DNA of 34,614 nt from Myxococcales bacterium (GCA_022572485.1 JACZVU010000009.1:1-34614), one strand, 5' to 3'; shown: positions 1 to 9,077, counted from the stretch's first letter. The notes: a model not told the origin generated them from the letters alone. Program-made: numbers and translations.

Positions 1-180
1 GGAACAACGCGATTCAACGTCACGCACCCGCCGATGCGGAGTCGCGGTACGATTGGCAATATACGATGACGCCGAGCGAGTTCAGGATGAACGCAAGTCG
101 TTATACTGCAAGAGGATTGGCAAAGCCCAATCGCGCCGCAAGGCATCGCCAAGGCGGTGAATGTGGACGATTGGCAAGAT

Positions 181-257
<77 letters not shown>

Positions 258-286
258 GAAATTGAATATGAGGCCATACTCCAACC

Positions 287-1147
287 GTGACGTTGATTGA
301 ATCGAGCAGAGCGCCTCTCACGAAAGAATTTGCCTTCCGAATCTTCAAGATAGTCATTTTCCTGATCTTGATGGTCAACCTCTTCTACTACTTGTACGAA
401 GACGTGGTCGCATATCTGTACCTTGCGCCCGGATTTACCTTTTTCGATACCTTGGAGAGCTTTGCCGTCACCATCGACTACGTGGCGTGGATGCTTCTCA
501 TCGTCTTGTTAGAGATGGAAACGAGCGCTCAGGCCAGAGATCAGTTACAGGGAACGCGCAAGTGGGTCATTGGCGTTCTGACCGCAGGCTGTTACGTGGT
601 TCTGGTCTATGCAGCCTATGGTTACGTGGCGGGTCTCAGGGATGCCTACAGCTTCGAGCCGATCGAGTCGGCGAGGGTCTGCGACCTCGCAGAGGGTCAT
701 TTCGCGTATCTGACCACCGAGGCTCGGCCGATCGAGCTGACGAAGGACAACTGCGGTGTGATCGCGAAGAGCGAGGTTTTCAGGAGCTCGAGCAACAATT
801 TGATCGCAACGCATTTCAATCTGCTGGCGCTTCAAAAACTGGGCTGGATCGATGTGATCAACTCAAGCGTATGGCTCTTCGTGGTCTTGCTGTTCCAGAT
901 CGAAGTCTCGCTCCGGCTCGCGAAGAAGCTCACGAAACGCCGACTCATCGCCACGAAAGCATTGAAGGGCATTCTCTATCTCGCGCTGCTGGGCTGTGCA
1001 ACCTATTGGACGGTGTACAGCGCGTTCATCGATTCCTGGGACGCCTGGATATGGCTGCTCGCTTTCTTGCTGATCGATCTCAACCTGCTCGGGCTGGATA
1101 GCAGTCAGAAACAACAACGGGTGAGCAGCGACATCGTTACAGCCTAA
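287..1147 (+). CDS. Hypothetical six-helix integral membrane protein
   Basis: I do not recognise a family for this 286-residue protein. It starts at GTG 287, thirty bases after tRNA-Arg. Hydrophobic stretches near residues 20-40, 55-77, 93-117, 187-205, 225-245 and 250-270 suggest six membrane helices. A more polar loop of about 65 residues lies between helices 3 and 4 and contains two cysteines (CDLAEGHF and DNCGVI) that could form a disulfide if the loop is periplasmic. Acidic residues sit inside or next to several helices (LLEMET, LIDLNLLGLD). The next gene starts 85 bases downstream on the same strand, so joint transcription is possible but unproven. Coding is supported by its length and by a coherent membrane pattern over the whole frame. 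Confidence 0.75.
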   Translation: MTLIESSRAPLTKEFAFRIFKIVIFLILMVNLFYYLYEDVVAYLYLAPGFTFFDTLESFAVTIDYVAWMLLIVLLEMETSAQARDQLQGTRKWVIGVLTAGCYVVLVYAAYGYVAGLRDAYSFEPIESARVCDLAEGHFAYLTTEARPIELTKDNCGVIAKSEVFRSSSNNLIATHFNLLALQKLGWIDVINSSVWLFVVLLFQIEVSLRLAKKLTKRRLIATKALKGILYLALLGCATYWTVYSAFIDSWDAWIWLLAFLLIDLNLLGLDSSQKQQRVSSDIVTA

Positions 1148-1232
1148 GCCGGATCGATCGAGCGGAAGCGTTGCGTTTTAAAACGGTCCCGCGATTCGGA
1201 TGGCCCGGAAATTCAAACGGGAGCCCCGGGTG

Positions 1233-2927
1233 ATGCGTACGCAATCGGATCGAGTCCTTCAATGCATCGGGGCGGTTTTTACTGTTCTGCTGCTCGCGGG
1301 ATGCCCACGCGCGCTGGGTCCGAGCCCGCTTTTGCAAAGTGCCCAGGCCGCTGCAGAGCGCATCACGGCGGCGCAATTGTTGAGCCACATCGAGACGCTT
1401 GCCAGCGATGCATACGAGGGGAGGGGGCCCGCCACGGCTGCGGACCGGCGCACTCAGCAATATCTCGCGAATCAGCTCGCTGAGATGGGGTTGGAGCCTG
1501 GAGGCCCGGATGGAAGTTGGGTGCAGGAGTTCGACATCGTCGGCATCACTGCAAAAGTACCCGAACGATGGTCGTTCCAGCGTGGTGCGGAGACACTCAC
1601 GCTCGAGCGCTGGGAGCAATTCATCGCAGCGAGCGGCGCACAGAGCACGATCTCGGAAATCGACAGCGCAGAGGTCGTCTTCGTCGGTTACGGAATCGAC
1701 GCACCCGAGTATGCGTGGAATGATTTCAAGGATCGGAACCTGAGCGGAAAGGTCTTGTTGATCGTGAACAACGACCCGGACTGGAGCCCCGAGTTGTTCG
1801 CCGGAGACACCCGGCTCTACTACGGTCGATGGGATTACAAGTATGCGACGGCGGCTCGGCAGGGTGCGGTCGGCGCGATCATCATCCACACGGCCCCGTC
1901 GGCGGGTTATCCATGGCAGGTCGTGCAGACTTCGTGGTCGGGCGAGCAGTTTGAATTGCCATCAGGGGGCGAGACACGTCTCGAGATCACGGCGTGGGTC
2001 ACCGAAGATGCGGCGGCCAAGCTCGTTCGGATCGCGGGTCGGGACCTTGCGGAGCTGCTCGAATTGGCGAAGAGCCGCGATTTCCAGCCGGTATTTCTGG
2101 GCGTGACGACTTCGCTGAGGCTCCAGAACCGCTTGGCGCAGGTTCGCACCGCCAACGTGATCGGTCGCTTGCCGGGCAGTGATCGCGCATTGAGCGATGA
2201 GGCCGTGATCTACACCGCTCATCACGATCATCTGGGCATCGGCACCCCCGATGCATCGGGCGATCGGGTCTACAACGGCGCACTCGACAACGCGGCAGGG
2301 GTCGCGCAAGTCCTCGCGATCGCTGGTGCGTTTCAGGCGCTCCCCGTTGCGCCTCGACGGTCGATCCTTTTCCTGTTTGCCGCAGCCGAAGAACAGGGGT
2401 TGTTGGGTTCGAAACACTATGTCGCACACCCCACCTATGCTCCTGGAAAGATCGCGGCAAACATCAACTATGACGGTGGCAACATCTGGGGCAAGACCAG
2501 GGACATCACCTTCATCGGGCTCGGCAAGTCATCGCTCGACGCAGTGGTCGAACGCGTTGCCGCCAGCCAGGGGCGAGTCGTCAAACCCGATCAGTTTCCC
2601 GATCGGGGCTATTATTACCGTTCCGATCAGTTCAGCTTCGCAAACATCGGCGTTCCCGCGGTATTTTTCGATACCGGAACCGATTTCATCGGCCGCCCAA
2701 CCGGCTGGGGAAAACAGCAGGTCGAGCGCTACGAAGACCTTCGCTACCACCAGCCGAGTGATGAAGTCGACGACCGGTGGAACCTCGAGGGAATGGTCGA
2801 AGATGCGGCTCTCGGGTTCTGGACGGGCCTCCAGGTCGCCAATGCCGACGCGATGCCAACCTGGTTTCCGGGTGATGAATTTGAGGCCGTGCGCAGGGCC
2901 GCACTCGAAGCCCTGCGCGAGCGATAG
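1233..2927 (+). CDS. M28-family zinc aminopeptidase lipoprotein with PA domain
   Basis: This is a secreted metallopeptidase expected to remove N-terminal residues from peptides. I place the start at ATG 1233 because GGGAG (1219-1223) lies 9 bases upstream and the product then opens with a short lipoprotein signal ending LLLAGC, with the lipidated Cys near residue 24; the ATG at 1200 would add 11 residues before the signal. A protease-associated (PA) insert spans about residues 140-270. The M28 catalytic part carries TAHHDHLG (His and Asp, about residues 328-335), LDNAAG (bridging Asp, about 352), AAEEQGLLGS (catalytic and ligand Glu, about 386-387) and a late HQPSDE histidine. The length of 564 residues fits PA-containing M28 enzymes. 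The gene converges on an M2-type peptidase with only 8 bases between the stops. Substrate specificity cannot be read from the sequence. Confidence 0.93.
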   Translation: MRTQSDRVLQCIGAVFTVLLLAGCPRALGPSPLLQSAQAAAERITAAQLLSHIETLASDAYEGRGPATAADRRTQQYLANQLAEMGLEPGGPDGSWVQEFDIVGITAKVPERWSFQRGAETLTLERWEQFIAASGAQSTISEIDSAEVVFVGYGIDAPEYAWNDFKDRNLSGKVLLIVNNDPDWSPELFAGDTRLYYGRWDYKYATAARQGAVGAIIIHTAPSAGYPWQVVQTSWSGEQFELPSGGETRLEITAWVTEDAAAKLVRIAGRDLAELLELAKSRDFQPVFLGVTTSLRLQNRLAQVRTANVIGRLPGSDRALSDEAVIYTAHHDHLGIGTPDASGDRVYNGALDNAAGVAQVLAIAGAFQALPVAPRRSILFLFAAAEEQGLLGSKHYVAHPTYAPGKIAANINYDGGNIWGKTRDITFIGLGKSSLDAVVERVAASQGRVVKPDQFPDRGYYYRSDQFSFANIGVPAVFFDTGTDFIGRPTGWGKQQVERYEDLRYHQPSDEVDDRWNLEGMVEDAALGFWTGLQVANADAMPTWFPGDEFEAVRRAALEALRER

Positions 2928-2935
2928 ACGGCTTC

Positions 2936-4768
2936 CTACCAGCCGCAGGTCCGGTCCGCGTTCTGCTCGTCGAGCCAGCTTTGCAGCGGGGCGAAGTAAT
3001 CCCGAATTGCGCTGGCGTCGTGCTCGCGCTCGCCGGTAAGCACTTCGAGCGCGTCGGGCCAGGGCCGGCTCATGCCCATCTCAAGCATTTCGTTTAGCCT
3101 GCGGCCGGCTTCCTCGCTGCGGTAGATCGTGCAGCGGTTGAGTGGCCCCTGGTAGCCCGCGATCTTGCACATCGCCCGGTGAAACTGGAACTGCAGGATG
3201 TGAGCGAGAAAATAGCGGCTGTAGGGTGTATTCCCGGGGATGTGGTACTTGGCTCCCGGATCGAAGAGATCTTCGGTGCGTTCGTTGGGTGGGCGAATCC
3301 CCTGATATTTCTCCCGCAGGGCCCACCAGCCGGCGTTGTATTCATCGCTCGAAATCTCTCCCGAGAAGACGCCCCAGCGCCAACGATCGACGAGAAGTCC
3401 GAAGGGCAAGAAGGCCACCTTGTCGAGCGCATCGCGCAGCAACAAGCCGATGTCCTTTGACGGGGGAGGCTCGCGGTCGAGCAGGCCGAGTTCGACGAGA
3501 TACGCAGGCGTCACGGAGAGCGCAATCGCATCGCCAATCGCCTCGTGAAAGCCATCGTTCGCACTGCCGCGGAAAACAAACGGTTGCTCCTTGTAAGCGC
3601 GCTGATAGTAATTGTGGCCCAACTCGTGGTGAATCGTCTGAAAATCTTCGGCGTTGACTTCGATACACATCTTGATCCGAAGGTCATCGCCATCGTCCAC
3701 ATCCCAGGCGCTCGCATGGCAAACCACATCGCGATCCCGGGGCTTGGTGAACAGCGAGCGTTCCCAGAAGCTTTCTGGCAGAGGGTCGAAACCGAGAGAG
3801 CTGAAGAAGTTCTCACCGGACGCAACCAGCCGCAGAGGGTCATAGCCGGCCTCTTCGAGCAACGCCGTCAGGTCGTAACCCGGGTCAGCGTCTTCTGGGG
3901 CCACCAGATCGTAGATATTGCCCCACTGCTGGGCCCACATGTTGCCAAGCAGGTGCGCGGGGATCGGCGCATCGAGGGGCACCTGATCCTCGCCGTAAAA
4001 CTCGGACAGTTTTGCGCGAACGTAACAGTGGAGCGACTCGTAGAGGGGCCGCACCTGGGCCCAGAGCCGGTCGACCTCGGCCGCAAACGCATCGGGTGAC
4101 ATGTCGTAGTTCGAGCGCCAGAGCGCACCGGTGTCCGCGTAGCCCAGCTCTAGCGCGCCCTGATTGGTCAGCTCGACGAAGCGCCGGTAGTCGTCGCGAA
4201 TTGCCGGCGAGGTGGTGCGCCAGCCGATCCAAACGTCGAGCAGGGCTTCGGGGTCGCGGCTCTCGGCGTGGATCGCGCGAATTTCGATGATGTCGAGGCA
4301 GGCTTCTCCGTCGACGCCCTCCGGGCAATATTGTCCTTTGCCGTAATGGCTGTCCATTCTTGCCGCAATGCGGGTGAGTTCCTGGGTGAGCGCGCGGTCG
4401 GCGGGAGCAGGCATCGTAATCGCGCGTTTGAGGATCTCGAGCTGGCGACGGGTGCTTGCATCGAGTTCGAGGCCGTCGAATTGCGAGGCCTGCTTGGCGA
4501 GCTCGACGCTTGTGGTCAAGTAATTTCCGTACGCCTCGGCGGCGATCGTTTCCGTATCGATGGTGATGAAGTTCGATTTGACCCATTCCGCGCGAGCCGC
4601 TCGAACACTCAGGGCGGAAAGCCGGGTGTTTGCATCCTCGATGAATTTCCGCGCCTCATCTGGGTTGCGAGTGGGTCCGAATCCATGCGTGCAGGCGGCA
4701 GACAGGAGCAGTGAAACTCCGATCAGCCAAAACAGCAACGGTGTGTTGTATCGAGAATGAATTCGCAT
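2936..4768 (-). CDS. M2-family peptidyl-dipeptidase lipoprotein (ACE-like)
   Basis: This is a zinc metallopeptidase of the angiotensin-converting-enzyme family, which removes C-terminal dipeptides. The gluzincin signature HHELGH (residues about 380-385) is followed 24 residues after the second zinc histidine by GFHEAIGD, giving the third zinc ligand Glu near 409, the M2 arrangement. The start is ATG 4768: AAGGAGG ends 3 bases upstream, and the product (610 aa) then begins with a lipoprotein signal with the lipobox LLSAAC (Cys about 26). A longer in-frame start at 4891 would put 41 charged residues before the signal. A single catalytic domain of about 600 residues is normal for bacterial M2 enzymes. 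With the convergent M28 lipoprotein it suggests extracytoplasmic peptide scavenging. Confidence 0.93.
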   Translation of the reverse strand: MRIHSRYNTPLLFWLIGVSLLLSAACTHGFGPTRNPDEARKFIEDANTRLSALSVRAARAEWVKSNFITIDTETIAAEAYGNYLTTSVELAKQASQFDGLELDASTRRQLEILKRAITMPAPADRALTQELTRIAARMDSHYGKGQYCPEGVDGEACLDIIEIRAIHAESRDPEALLDVWIGWRTTSPAIRDDYRRFVELTNQGALELGYADTGALWRSNYDMSPDAFAAEVDRLWAQVRPLYESLHCYVRAKLSEFYGEDQVPLDAPIPAHLLGNMWAQQWGNIYDLVAPEDADPGYDLTALLEEAGYDPLRLVASGENFFSSLGFDPLPESFWERSLFTKPRDRDVVCHASAWDVDDGDDLRIKMCIEVNAEDFQTIHHELGHNYYQRAYKEQPFVFRGSANDGFHEAIGDAIALSVTPAYLVELGLLDREPPPSKDIGLLLRDALDKVAFLPFGLLVDRWRWGVFSGEISSDEYNAGWWALREKYQGIRPPNERTEDLFDPGAKYHIPGNTPYSRYFLAHILQFQFHRAMCKIAGYQGPLNRCTIYRSEEAGRRLNEMLEMGMSRPWPDALEVLTGEREHDASAIRDYFAPLQSWLDEQNADRTCGW

Positions 4769-4936
4769 GGGCCTCCTTCGAAGCCACGATTGCCGGACGG
4801 CTGAGGGCGGCGCAGATGACTTCAACCGGAGCGGCATCCGCGCGCTTTGGCGGTCCTGGCGCTTTCCAAACCAAGGGGTAGCGCATTCCAACTTCTTTGA
4901 TCATCCCAAAGCGACCGAGCGCGCGTGAAAGGCCGG

Positions 4937-6544
4937 CTATTGCTTCACTCGGATGAGCTTGATGATTTCGGCTAGCGCAGATACGCGGTGTGCGATCCGC
5001 TTGCTGTAGATCAGTCGAATCACATTGAGCGCCAGCGCGTAATCCCTTGGGCGCACCGGGAAGAGCCGATTGGCTCGGTGCATCGGAAGGCGATCCGATA
5101 GTGTGGCCTTGATGTTCGTGCAAGCCCGCAGCCCATCGCGCCCGTTGAGCCGTCCAAATCCGGAACTCTTGACTCCGCCGAAGGGAAGATCCTGGACCAT
5201 ATAGCAGAGGCCAAAATCGTTGATGCAGGTGCTACCCGCGACAATCTGCTCTGCAATCCGCTGTGCGCGCTTCGGGTTTCTACTCATGACCGTAGAGGAC
5301 AGACCAAAGCGGGTCCCGTTTGCAACGCGCACTGCTTCTTCTTCATCGCGGACGCGATGAAGAAGCATGACGGGGCCGAACAATTCTTCCTGCATGATCG
5401 CCATCGTTGGCGTCACATCGGTGAGAATCGTCGGTTCGAAATATTGACCGCCTTCGCGGAGTGTGCGTTTGCCGCCGACCAGCACCCGCGCGCCCTCGGC
5501 AACGGCTTCGTCAACGGCACGTTCGATTAGATCCAGTTGAATTGGGGAAACGATGGCACCCACATCGACCCGTTCTTTCTCGCTCGAGGCGCCTTGGCGG
5601 AGGCTCCGCGTGAGCGTGACGACGCGGTCGCGAAATTCATCGAATACGCTGTCGAATACGAGCAAACGCTCGGCCGACATGCAGTTCTGTCCTGCGTTGA
5701 TGAAGACCCCATTGACAGCGGCATGAACGGACTGGTCGAGGTCCGCATCGTCGCAAATGATCATGGCGTCCTTGCCGCCGAGTTCGAGGATCACGGGCGT
5801 GAGGTTCTTGGCGGATTCTTCGAGTACGCGACGGCCATTTTCCACAGAGCCGGTAAATACCAGCGAATCCACACCCGAGGATACGAGCGCTTTGCCGGTC
5901 GCCGCGTAACCGTTCACGATCTTCACGAGGTCAGGCGAAAAACCCGCGGTGGAAAGAACCTGAGCGAAGATTTGTTGAAAATAAAGCGAAGACCAGGCGC
6001 TCCATTCGGAGACCTTGATGACGACCGCATTGCCGGCCATCAGTGCTGTAATTGTGGGCCCGAAAATATTCTGGAAAGGGTAATTCCAGGGACAAATGAC
6101 GCCAATCACGCCGAGTGGGTGAAATTCGATGGCGGCCTTCTTGTGAAGCATGAGACCCGATGAAACCGGCTCGGGCCGAAGGTGTTTCTCCCCGTTTCGA
6201 ATCGTCCAACGCAGCTTTTCGCAAACGGGCCAGATTTCTCCGAGCATCGCGTTTTCACGCGTCTTGCCAGAGTCGCTCACCACCGCGTTACAGATCTCGT
6301 TCGCATGCTCGAGAATGAATTCGAGAAGTTGCTGCAAAAGCTGCCTGCGCGTAGCCAGGCTCGCCCGACCCCAAGCGCGTTGCGCGGCACGGGCCCTTTC
6401 GACCCCCTCGACGACGGCCTCGGGAGAGTCCACCTCGACCTCGCCCAGGTGCCTCCGGCTGGCGGGGTCAAAGCAGTCGATGGTGGAAATCGGCTGGCTT
6501 TTCGCGCTGTACGAGCCCTCGGTCTCGTGGTCGAGCGCATCCAT
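4937..6544 (-). CDS. NAD(P)-dependent aldehyde dehydrogenase
   Basis: This enzyme oxidises an aldehyde to a carboxylic acid with NAD(P)+. Landmarks in order are CPWNYPF (about residue 150, the oxyanion Asn), FTGSVENG (Rossmann segment, about 230), LELGGKDA with the general-base Glu (about 254), GQNCMSAERL with the nucleophile Cys (about 288), and EELFGPV (cofactor-binding Glu). I prefer ATG 6544 because AGAGGG lies 6 bases upstream; the in-frame ATG at 6574 has no ribosome-binding site. The last 45 residues form a basic, partly hydrophobic tail (RPRDYALALNVIRLIY) beyond the core, which may help membrane association or oligomerisation. The substrate is not predictable; lipid or aromatic aldehydes are possible. 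It lies downstream of queD on the same strand after a gap of about 210 bases. Confidence 0.94.
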   Translation of the reverse strand: MDALDHETEGSYSAKSQPISTIDCFDPASRRHLGEVEVDSPEAVVEGVERARAAQRAWGRASLATRRQLLQQLLEFILEHANEICNAVVSDSGKTRENAMLGEIWPVCEKLRWTIRNGEKHLRPEPVSSGLMLHKKAAIEFHPLGVIGVICPWNYPFQNIFGPTITALMAGNAVVIKVSEWSAWSSLYFQQIFAQVLSTAGFSPDLVKIVNGYAATGKALVSSGVDSLVFTGSVENGRRVLEESAKNLTPVILELGGKDAMIICDDADLDQSVHAAVNGVFINAGQNCMSAERLLVFDSVFDEFRDRVVTLTRSLRQGASSEKERVDVGAIVSPIQLDLIERAVDEAVAEGARVLVGGKRTLREGGQYFEPTILTDVTPTMAIMQEELFGPVMLLHRVRDEEEAVRVANGTRFGLSSTVMSRNPKRAQRIAEQIVAGSTCINDFGLCYMVQDLPFGGVKSSGFGRLNGRDGLRACTNIKATLSDRLPMHRANRLFPVRPRDYALALNVIRLIYSKRIAHRVSALAEIIKLIRVKQ

Positions 6545-6754
6545 CGCGTACCCTCTTGTGCCCGTTCGACGCATCGTACATCAGACCCCAACGAGCCTGT
6601 ACCGATTGCAAAATCGGGCTCGCCCGAGGATGTTCCCGCCTGCTGAAGCACCGTCGGCGAACCATGGGCGTGGTATTGTACGAATATTCAACCGCTCGAT
6701 TCGAGCATCACCGTGTACCGCGGCGGGGCGTTTGTTCAATCGAGAGAAACCGGA

Positions 6755-7114
6755 TCAGCTTTCCCCGCGGTAGACGCAGCCCGTGTCGCAAGTCTCACGC
6801 ACGACCACCCGGGACAGGCCCGAGATCGCCGGCGCGATCCGCTCCCACAACCAGCGCGAGAGGTTTTCGCTCGTAGGGTTTTCGAGGCCTTCGATCTCGT
6901 TCAGGTAGTGGTGGTCGAGTTGATCGAAAACCGGCTGAAACGCCCGATCCACGTCGAAAAAGTCGACCAGCATGCCGGTCTCGGCATCGGGCTCACCCTC
7001 GATCCAGAGTTCGATCCGGAACGAATGACCGTGCAAGCGAAAGCACTTGTGGTCTTCCGGCATCCGGGGGAGGCGGTGCGCGGCTTCGATCGTAAACTCG
7101 CGGAAGATTTCCAT
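6755..7114 (-). CDS. queD: 6-carboxy-5,6,7,8-tetrahydropterin synthase
   Basis: QueD converts 7,8-dihydroneopterin triphosphate into 6-carboxytetrahydropterin, the second step toward the queuosine precursor preQ0. At 119 residues it matches the usual QueD length. Zinc ligands are His13 (AAHRLP) and His28/His30 (RLHGHSF), the catalytic Cys is at 24 (DHKCF), the Asp-His pair is at 67-68 (LDHHYLN), and the pterin-binding Glu is at 107 (VVRET). NPTSENL near 79-85 is also conserved. The start ATG 7114 has AAGGAGG 10 bases upstream. The Cys at the expected position with this His/Asp set favours QueD over eukaryotic PTPS. queA and tgt lie some 20 kb away in this window, so the pathway is present but not clustered. 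Confidence 0.95.
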   Translation of the reverse strand: MEIFREFTIEAAHRLPRMPEDHKCFRLHGHSFRIELWIEGEPDAETGMLVDFFDVDRAFQPVFDQLDHHYLNEIEGLENPTSENLSRWLWERIAPAISGLSRVVVRETCDTGCVYRGES

Positions 7115-7417
7115 GGGTCCGGCCCCTCCTTGCTGCGCGCCGCGGTGCGCAGCGGGTGCGGGGCGTGCAAGTCAGGAGGGTATCAGGCAATGGCCAGCCC
7201 TCCAGCGTGGGTTCCGGTTTCTCGGAAACAACCCCGAAGGCGCTGGGTGTTCCCTCGATAACGGGCGCCGGGTCTGAGCTTCTCGCTCGAAATCTTGCAT
7301 TTCGGGTAGCTTCTCGAAAAATTCGCCACCGACCGCGCGGGCGCCGGTAAGAGGCAGCGTTGACGAGGGGCCGGTGAAGCCGGCGACGACGAACGGGTAA
7401 GAGCGAGAGGACGGCGG
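7115..7417. other. 303-bp divergent intergenic region with a possible coding remnant
   Basis: This region separates queD (-) from the CPBP protease (+) and must hold both promoters; I see no strong -35/-10 pair. A small hairpin, CGAAAT/ATTTCG, lies at 7288-7304, and GGGCGCCGG occurs twice. On the minus strand a frame is open from 7474 to 7172; its first part (about 7410-7270) has coding-like GC-rich third positions and reads sensibly (for example GARAVGGEFFEKLPEM), but the only ATG lies inside the opposing protease gene. It may be a remnant of a lost gene or a chance frame. Confidence 0.35.
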
Positions 7418-8176
7418 GTGGGAGTGATCGAGCAGACGTCGAAGAACCCCCCTCAGGACCGCCGCAAAGGCCACGGATGGGGAGCGTATTTTCTACCCTA
7501 TGTGGCTTTTCTGCTGGTGATCTCAATCGGCGAGAAGCTGCCCGATGGACTGCACGCCTACGTGCTTCTGTTTCAGCTTGCAGCGCCGCTGGGGTTTCTG
7601 CTCTTCTACTACCACCGCGGGCATTATCCGGAGTTGCGCAGTTATCCCTTCGGGCTCAAGGGGTTCGCGATCGACTTCGGAGTCGGAATCGCCGGGGCCG
7701 CGCTTTGGATGGCCCCGTACCTCTGGATCGATTCGATGCGCCCCGACGAGCCCGGCTTCGATCCCAGCCTCTGGGGCGCCTCGCTGCTGCCTCTCGCGCT
7801 GTTCGTACGCACCCTCGGCTACGGCATCGTCACTCCGTTGATGGAGGAACTCTTCATCCGAAGCTGGTTGATTCGGTATGCCGACGTCTGCGGCAAGCGG
7901 GATGACTTTCGCGATGTACCGATTGGCCGCTTCCGCTGGCGCAGCTTCGCGGTGGTCATCATCTGGTTCACGTTCTCTCACGTCGCGTGGGAGCAGCCGG
8001 TCGCACTGGCCTGGGTGATTCTCACGACACTCTGGTTCTACCATCGCAAGAACCTGATGTCCTTGGTCATCACCCACGCGGGGAGCAATCTGGGAATCCT
8101 GGCCTTCGTGATTTTGCAGAGTGGCCGCTGGCTCGACGCGGACGGCAACCCGATCAGCCTCTGGTTTTTCGTTTAG
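7418..8176 (+). CDS. CPBP-family (CAAX-like) intramembrane protease, exosortase-associated type
   Basis: This is a polytopic membrane protease of the CPBP/ABI family (252 aa). The glutamic-protease motif EELFIRSWLIRY starts at residue 143, with Arg148; a histidine lies in FSHVAWEQ (about 188) and the last motif ITHAGSN supplies His220 and Asn224. At least five hydrophobic segments are visible. Overall layout and spacing resemble the CAAX-protease-related group that occurs with exosortase/PEP-CTERM sorting systems (TIGR03008 in my memory); no exosortase lies in this window. The start GTG 7418 follows GAGAGG by about 7 bases. The gene is followed directly by three consecutive hairpins. The family assignment is firm; the link to exosortase is an inference. 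Confidence 0.88.
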   Translation: MGVIEQTSKNPPQDRRKGHGWGAYFLPYVAFLLVISIGEKLPDGLHAYVLLFQLAAPLGFLLFYYHRGHYPELRSYPFGLKGFAIDFGVGIAGAALWMAPYLWIDSMRPDEPGFDPSLWGASLLPLALFVRTLGYGIVTPLMEELFIRSWLIRYADVCGKRDDFRDVPIGRFRWRSFAVVIIWFTFSHVAWEQPVALAWVILTTLWFYHRKNLMSLVITHAGSNLGILAFVILQSGRWLDADGNPISLWFFV

Positions 8177-8184
8177 GAGCCAAA

Positions 8185-8233
8185 CCCGCGAAGCGGGCTT
8201 GCGCGACGCCGCAAGCGAATCCCGAGGATTCGC
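8185..8233. repeat. Three back-to-back hairpins after the CPBP protease gene
   Basis: Three small inverted repeats follow one another almost without gaps: CCCGC/GCGGG around GAA (8185-8197), TTGCG/CGCAA around six bases (8199-8214), and GCGAATCC/GGATTCGC around CGA (8215-8233). They begin 8 bases after the protease stop codon. None is followed by a run of T, so a classic intrinsic terminator is not supported. They may be a REP-like cluster or an mRNA 3'-end stabiliser. Confidence 0.55.
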
Positions 8234-8271
8234 CCGTTAGCGCTGCAGATGCGGGGTGCTGAAACTGCTCT

Positions 8272-8589
8272 TCAGATCGCCCCGCGGTGGCCCATGCGGA
8301 CCCGCTTCGCGATCTCGGTGAGGTCGATGAGGGTCTCGCGAACCTGCTCCACGCTGTCGGACAGACAGCACTGCTCTAGATCCGCCGCCGATGCCGCCAG
8401 CAGATCGAATCCGAGTTTCTTCGCAGCGGTTCCGAGCGAACACGCCTTGCTCGCGAGACTCTCCAGGCTGCCCTTGAATTCGGCGTCCTGGAGGTCATCC
8501 ACGCGCTCGGCGAGGCACACGACGAAGTCTTCGATCTGTTCGGCAACCCCAGATTCGCCGGATCGACTGGAAAGGATCGGTTTGGGCAT
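8272..8589 (-). CDS. Small helical protein of unknown function
   Basis: I do not recognise this 105-residue protein. It is soluble and predicted almost entirely helical (QIEDFVVCLAERVDDL, LESLASKACSLGTAAKKL, SVEQVRETLIDLTEIA). The size and helical-bundle character recall histidine-phosphotransfer-like proteins, but the only histidine is near the C-terminus (MGHRGAI) and not in an Hpt motif. The frame extends upstream to 8778, but the extra 63 residues are arginine/serine-rich and do not look like protein, so I place the start at ATG 8589. The ribosome-binding site is weak. It faces away from the zinc protein at 8739, and the 149 bases between them are a shared promoter region with nothing recognisable. 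Confidence 0.55.
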   Translation of the reverse strand: MPKPILSSRSGESGVAEQIEDFVVCLAERVDDLQDAEFKGSLESLASKACSLGTAAKKLGFDLLAASAADLEQCCLSDSVEQVRETLIDLTEIAKRVRMGHRGAI

Positions 8590-8738
8590 CGTTGAATTCC
8601 GTCTTCCATATCGGAGCCGCGGGGCCGAAACTGAATTGCCCGATCGACTGGGCGATTTGCGGAGCTCGAAGCCGCTCGCAGATCGGGAACCGCCATGGCT
8701 TGACAGGAAGCTCAGAGCTGGCGCAGTCTGCGGGTGGC

Positions 8739-9029
8739 ATGTCTTGCTTTTCGTGCACCGCGGCGGTCGAACTCGCAACCGGCGAACGGATTGGGTTTCG
8801 CGACACTTGCGAGAAGTGCGATGCCGATCTCCACGTCTGCCTCAACTGCGTCCACTATGACAGCAATGCCTACAACCAGTGCCGGGAACCCAATGCCGAA
8901 TGGGTGTCCGATCGCGAGCGGTCCAATCGCTGCGATCACTTCGCGTACGCAGACCGACCACGCGGTTCCGCGGGCGCCGAACCCGCGCGTGCGCGTTCAG
9001 CCCTCGAGGAACTTTTCAAGAAGCCCTGA
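8739..9029 (+). CDS. Cysteine-rich putative zinc-binding protein
   Basis: This 96-residue protein carries CFSC near the N-terminus, CEKC (about residues 24-27), CLNC (about 33-36), a single Cys in YNQCREP and a final NRCDHF. Together they could bind two zinc ions or a metal cluster. Similar short proteins with a CLNC-(10 to 12)-QC-EP-AEWV-D-CDYF pattern are, as I remember them, common conserved hypotheticals in deltaproteobacteria and relatives, without known function. The start ATG 8739 is chosen because the motif begins there; the open frame runs back to 8592, but those 49 residues are atypical. The ribosome-binding site is poor. The LOG-family gene follows after 48 bases on the same strand and is probably co-transcribed. 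Confidence 0.75.
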   Translation: MSCFSCTAAVELATGERIGFRDTCEKCDADLHVCLNCVHYDSNAYNQCREPNAEWVSDRERSNRCDHFAYADRPRGSAGAEPARARSALEELFKKP

Positions 9030-9077
9030 GTAACGGACCCACTCAGCCGTTCGCGCCGGGAGCCCGATAGGGGAACC

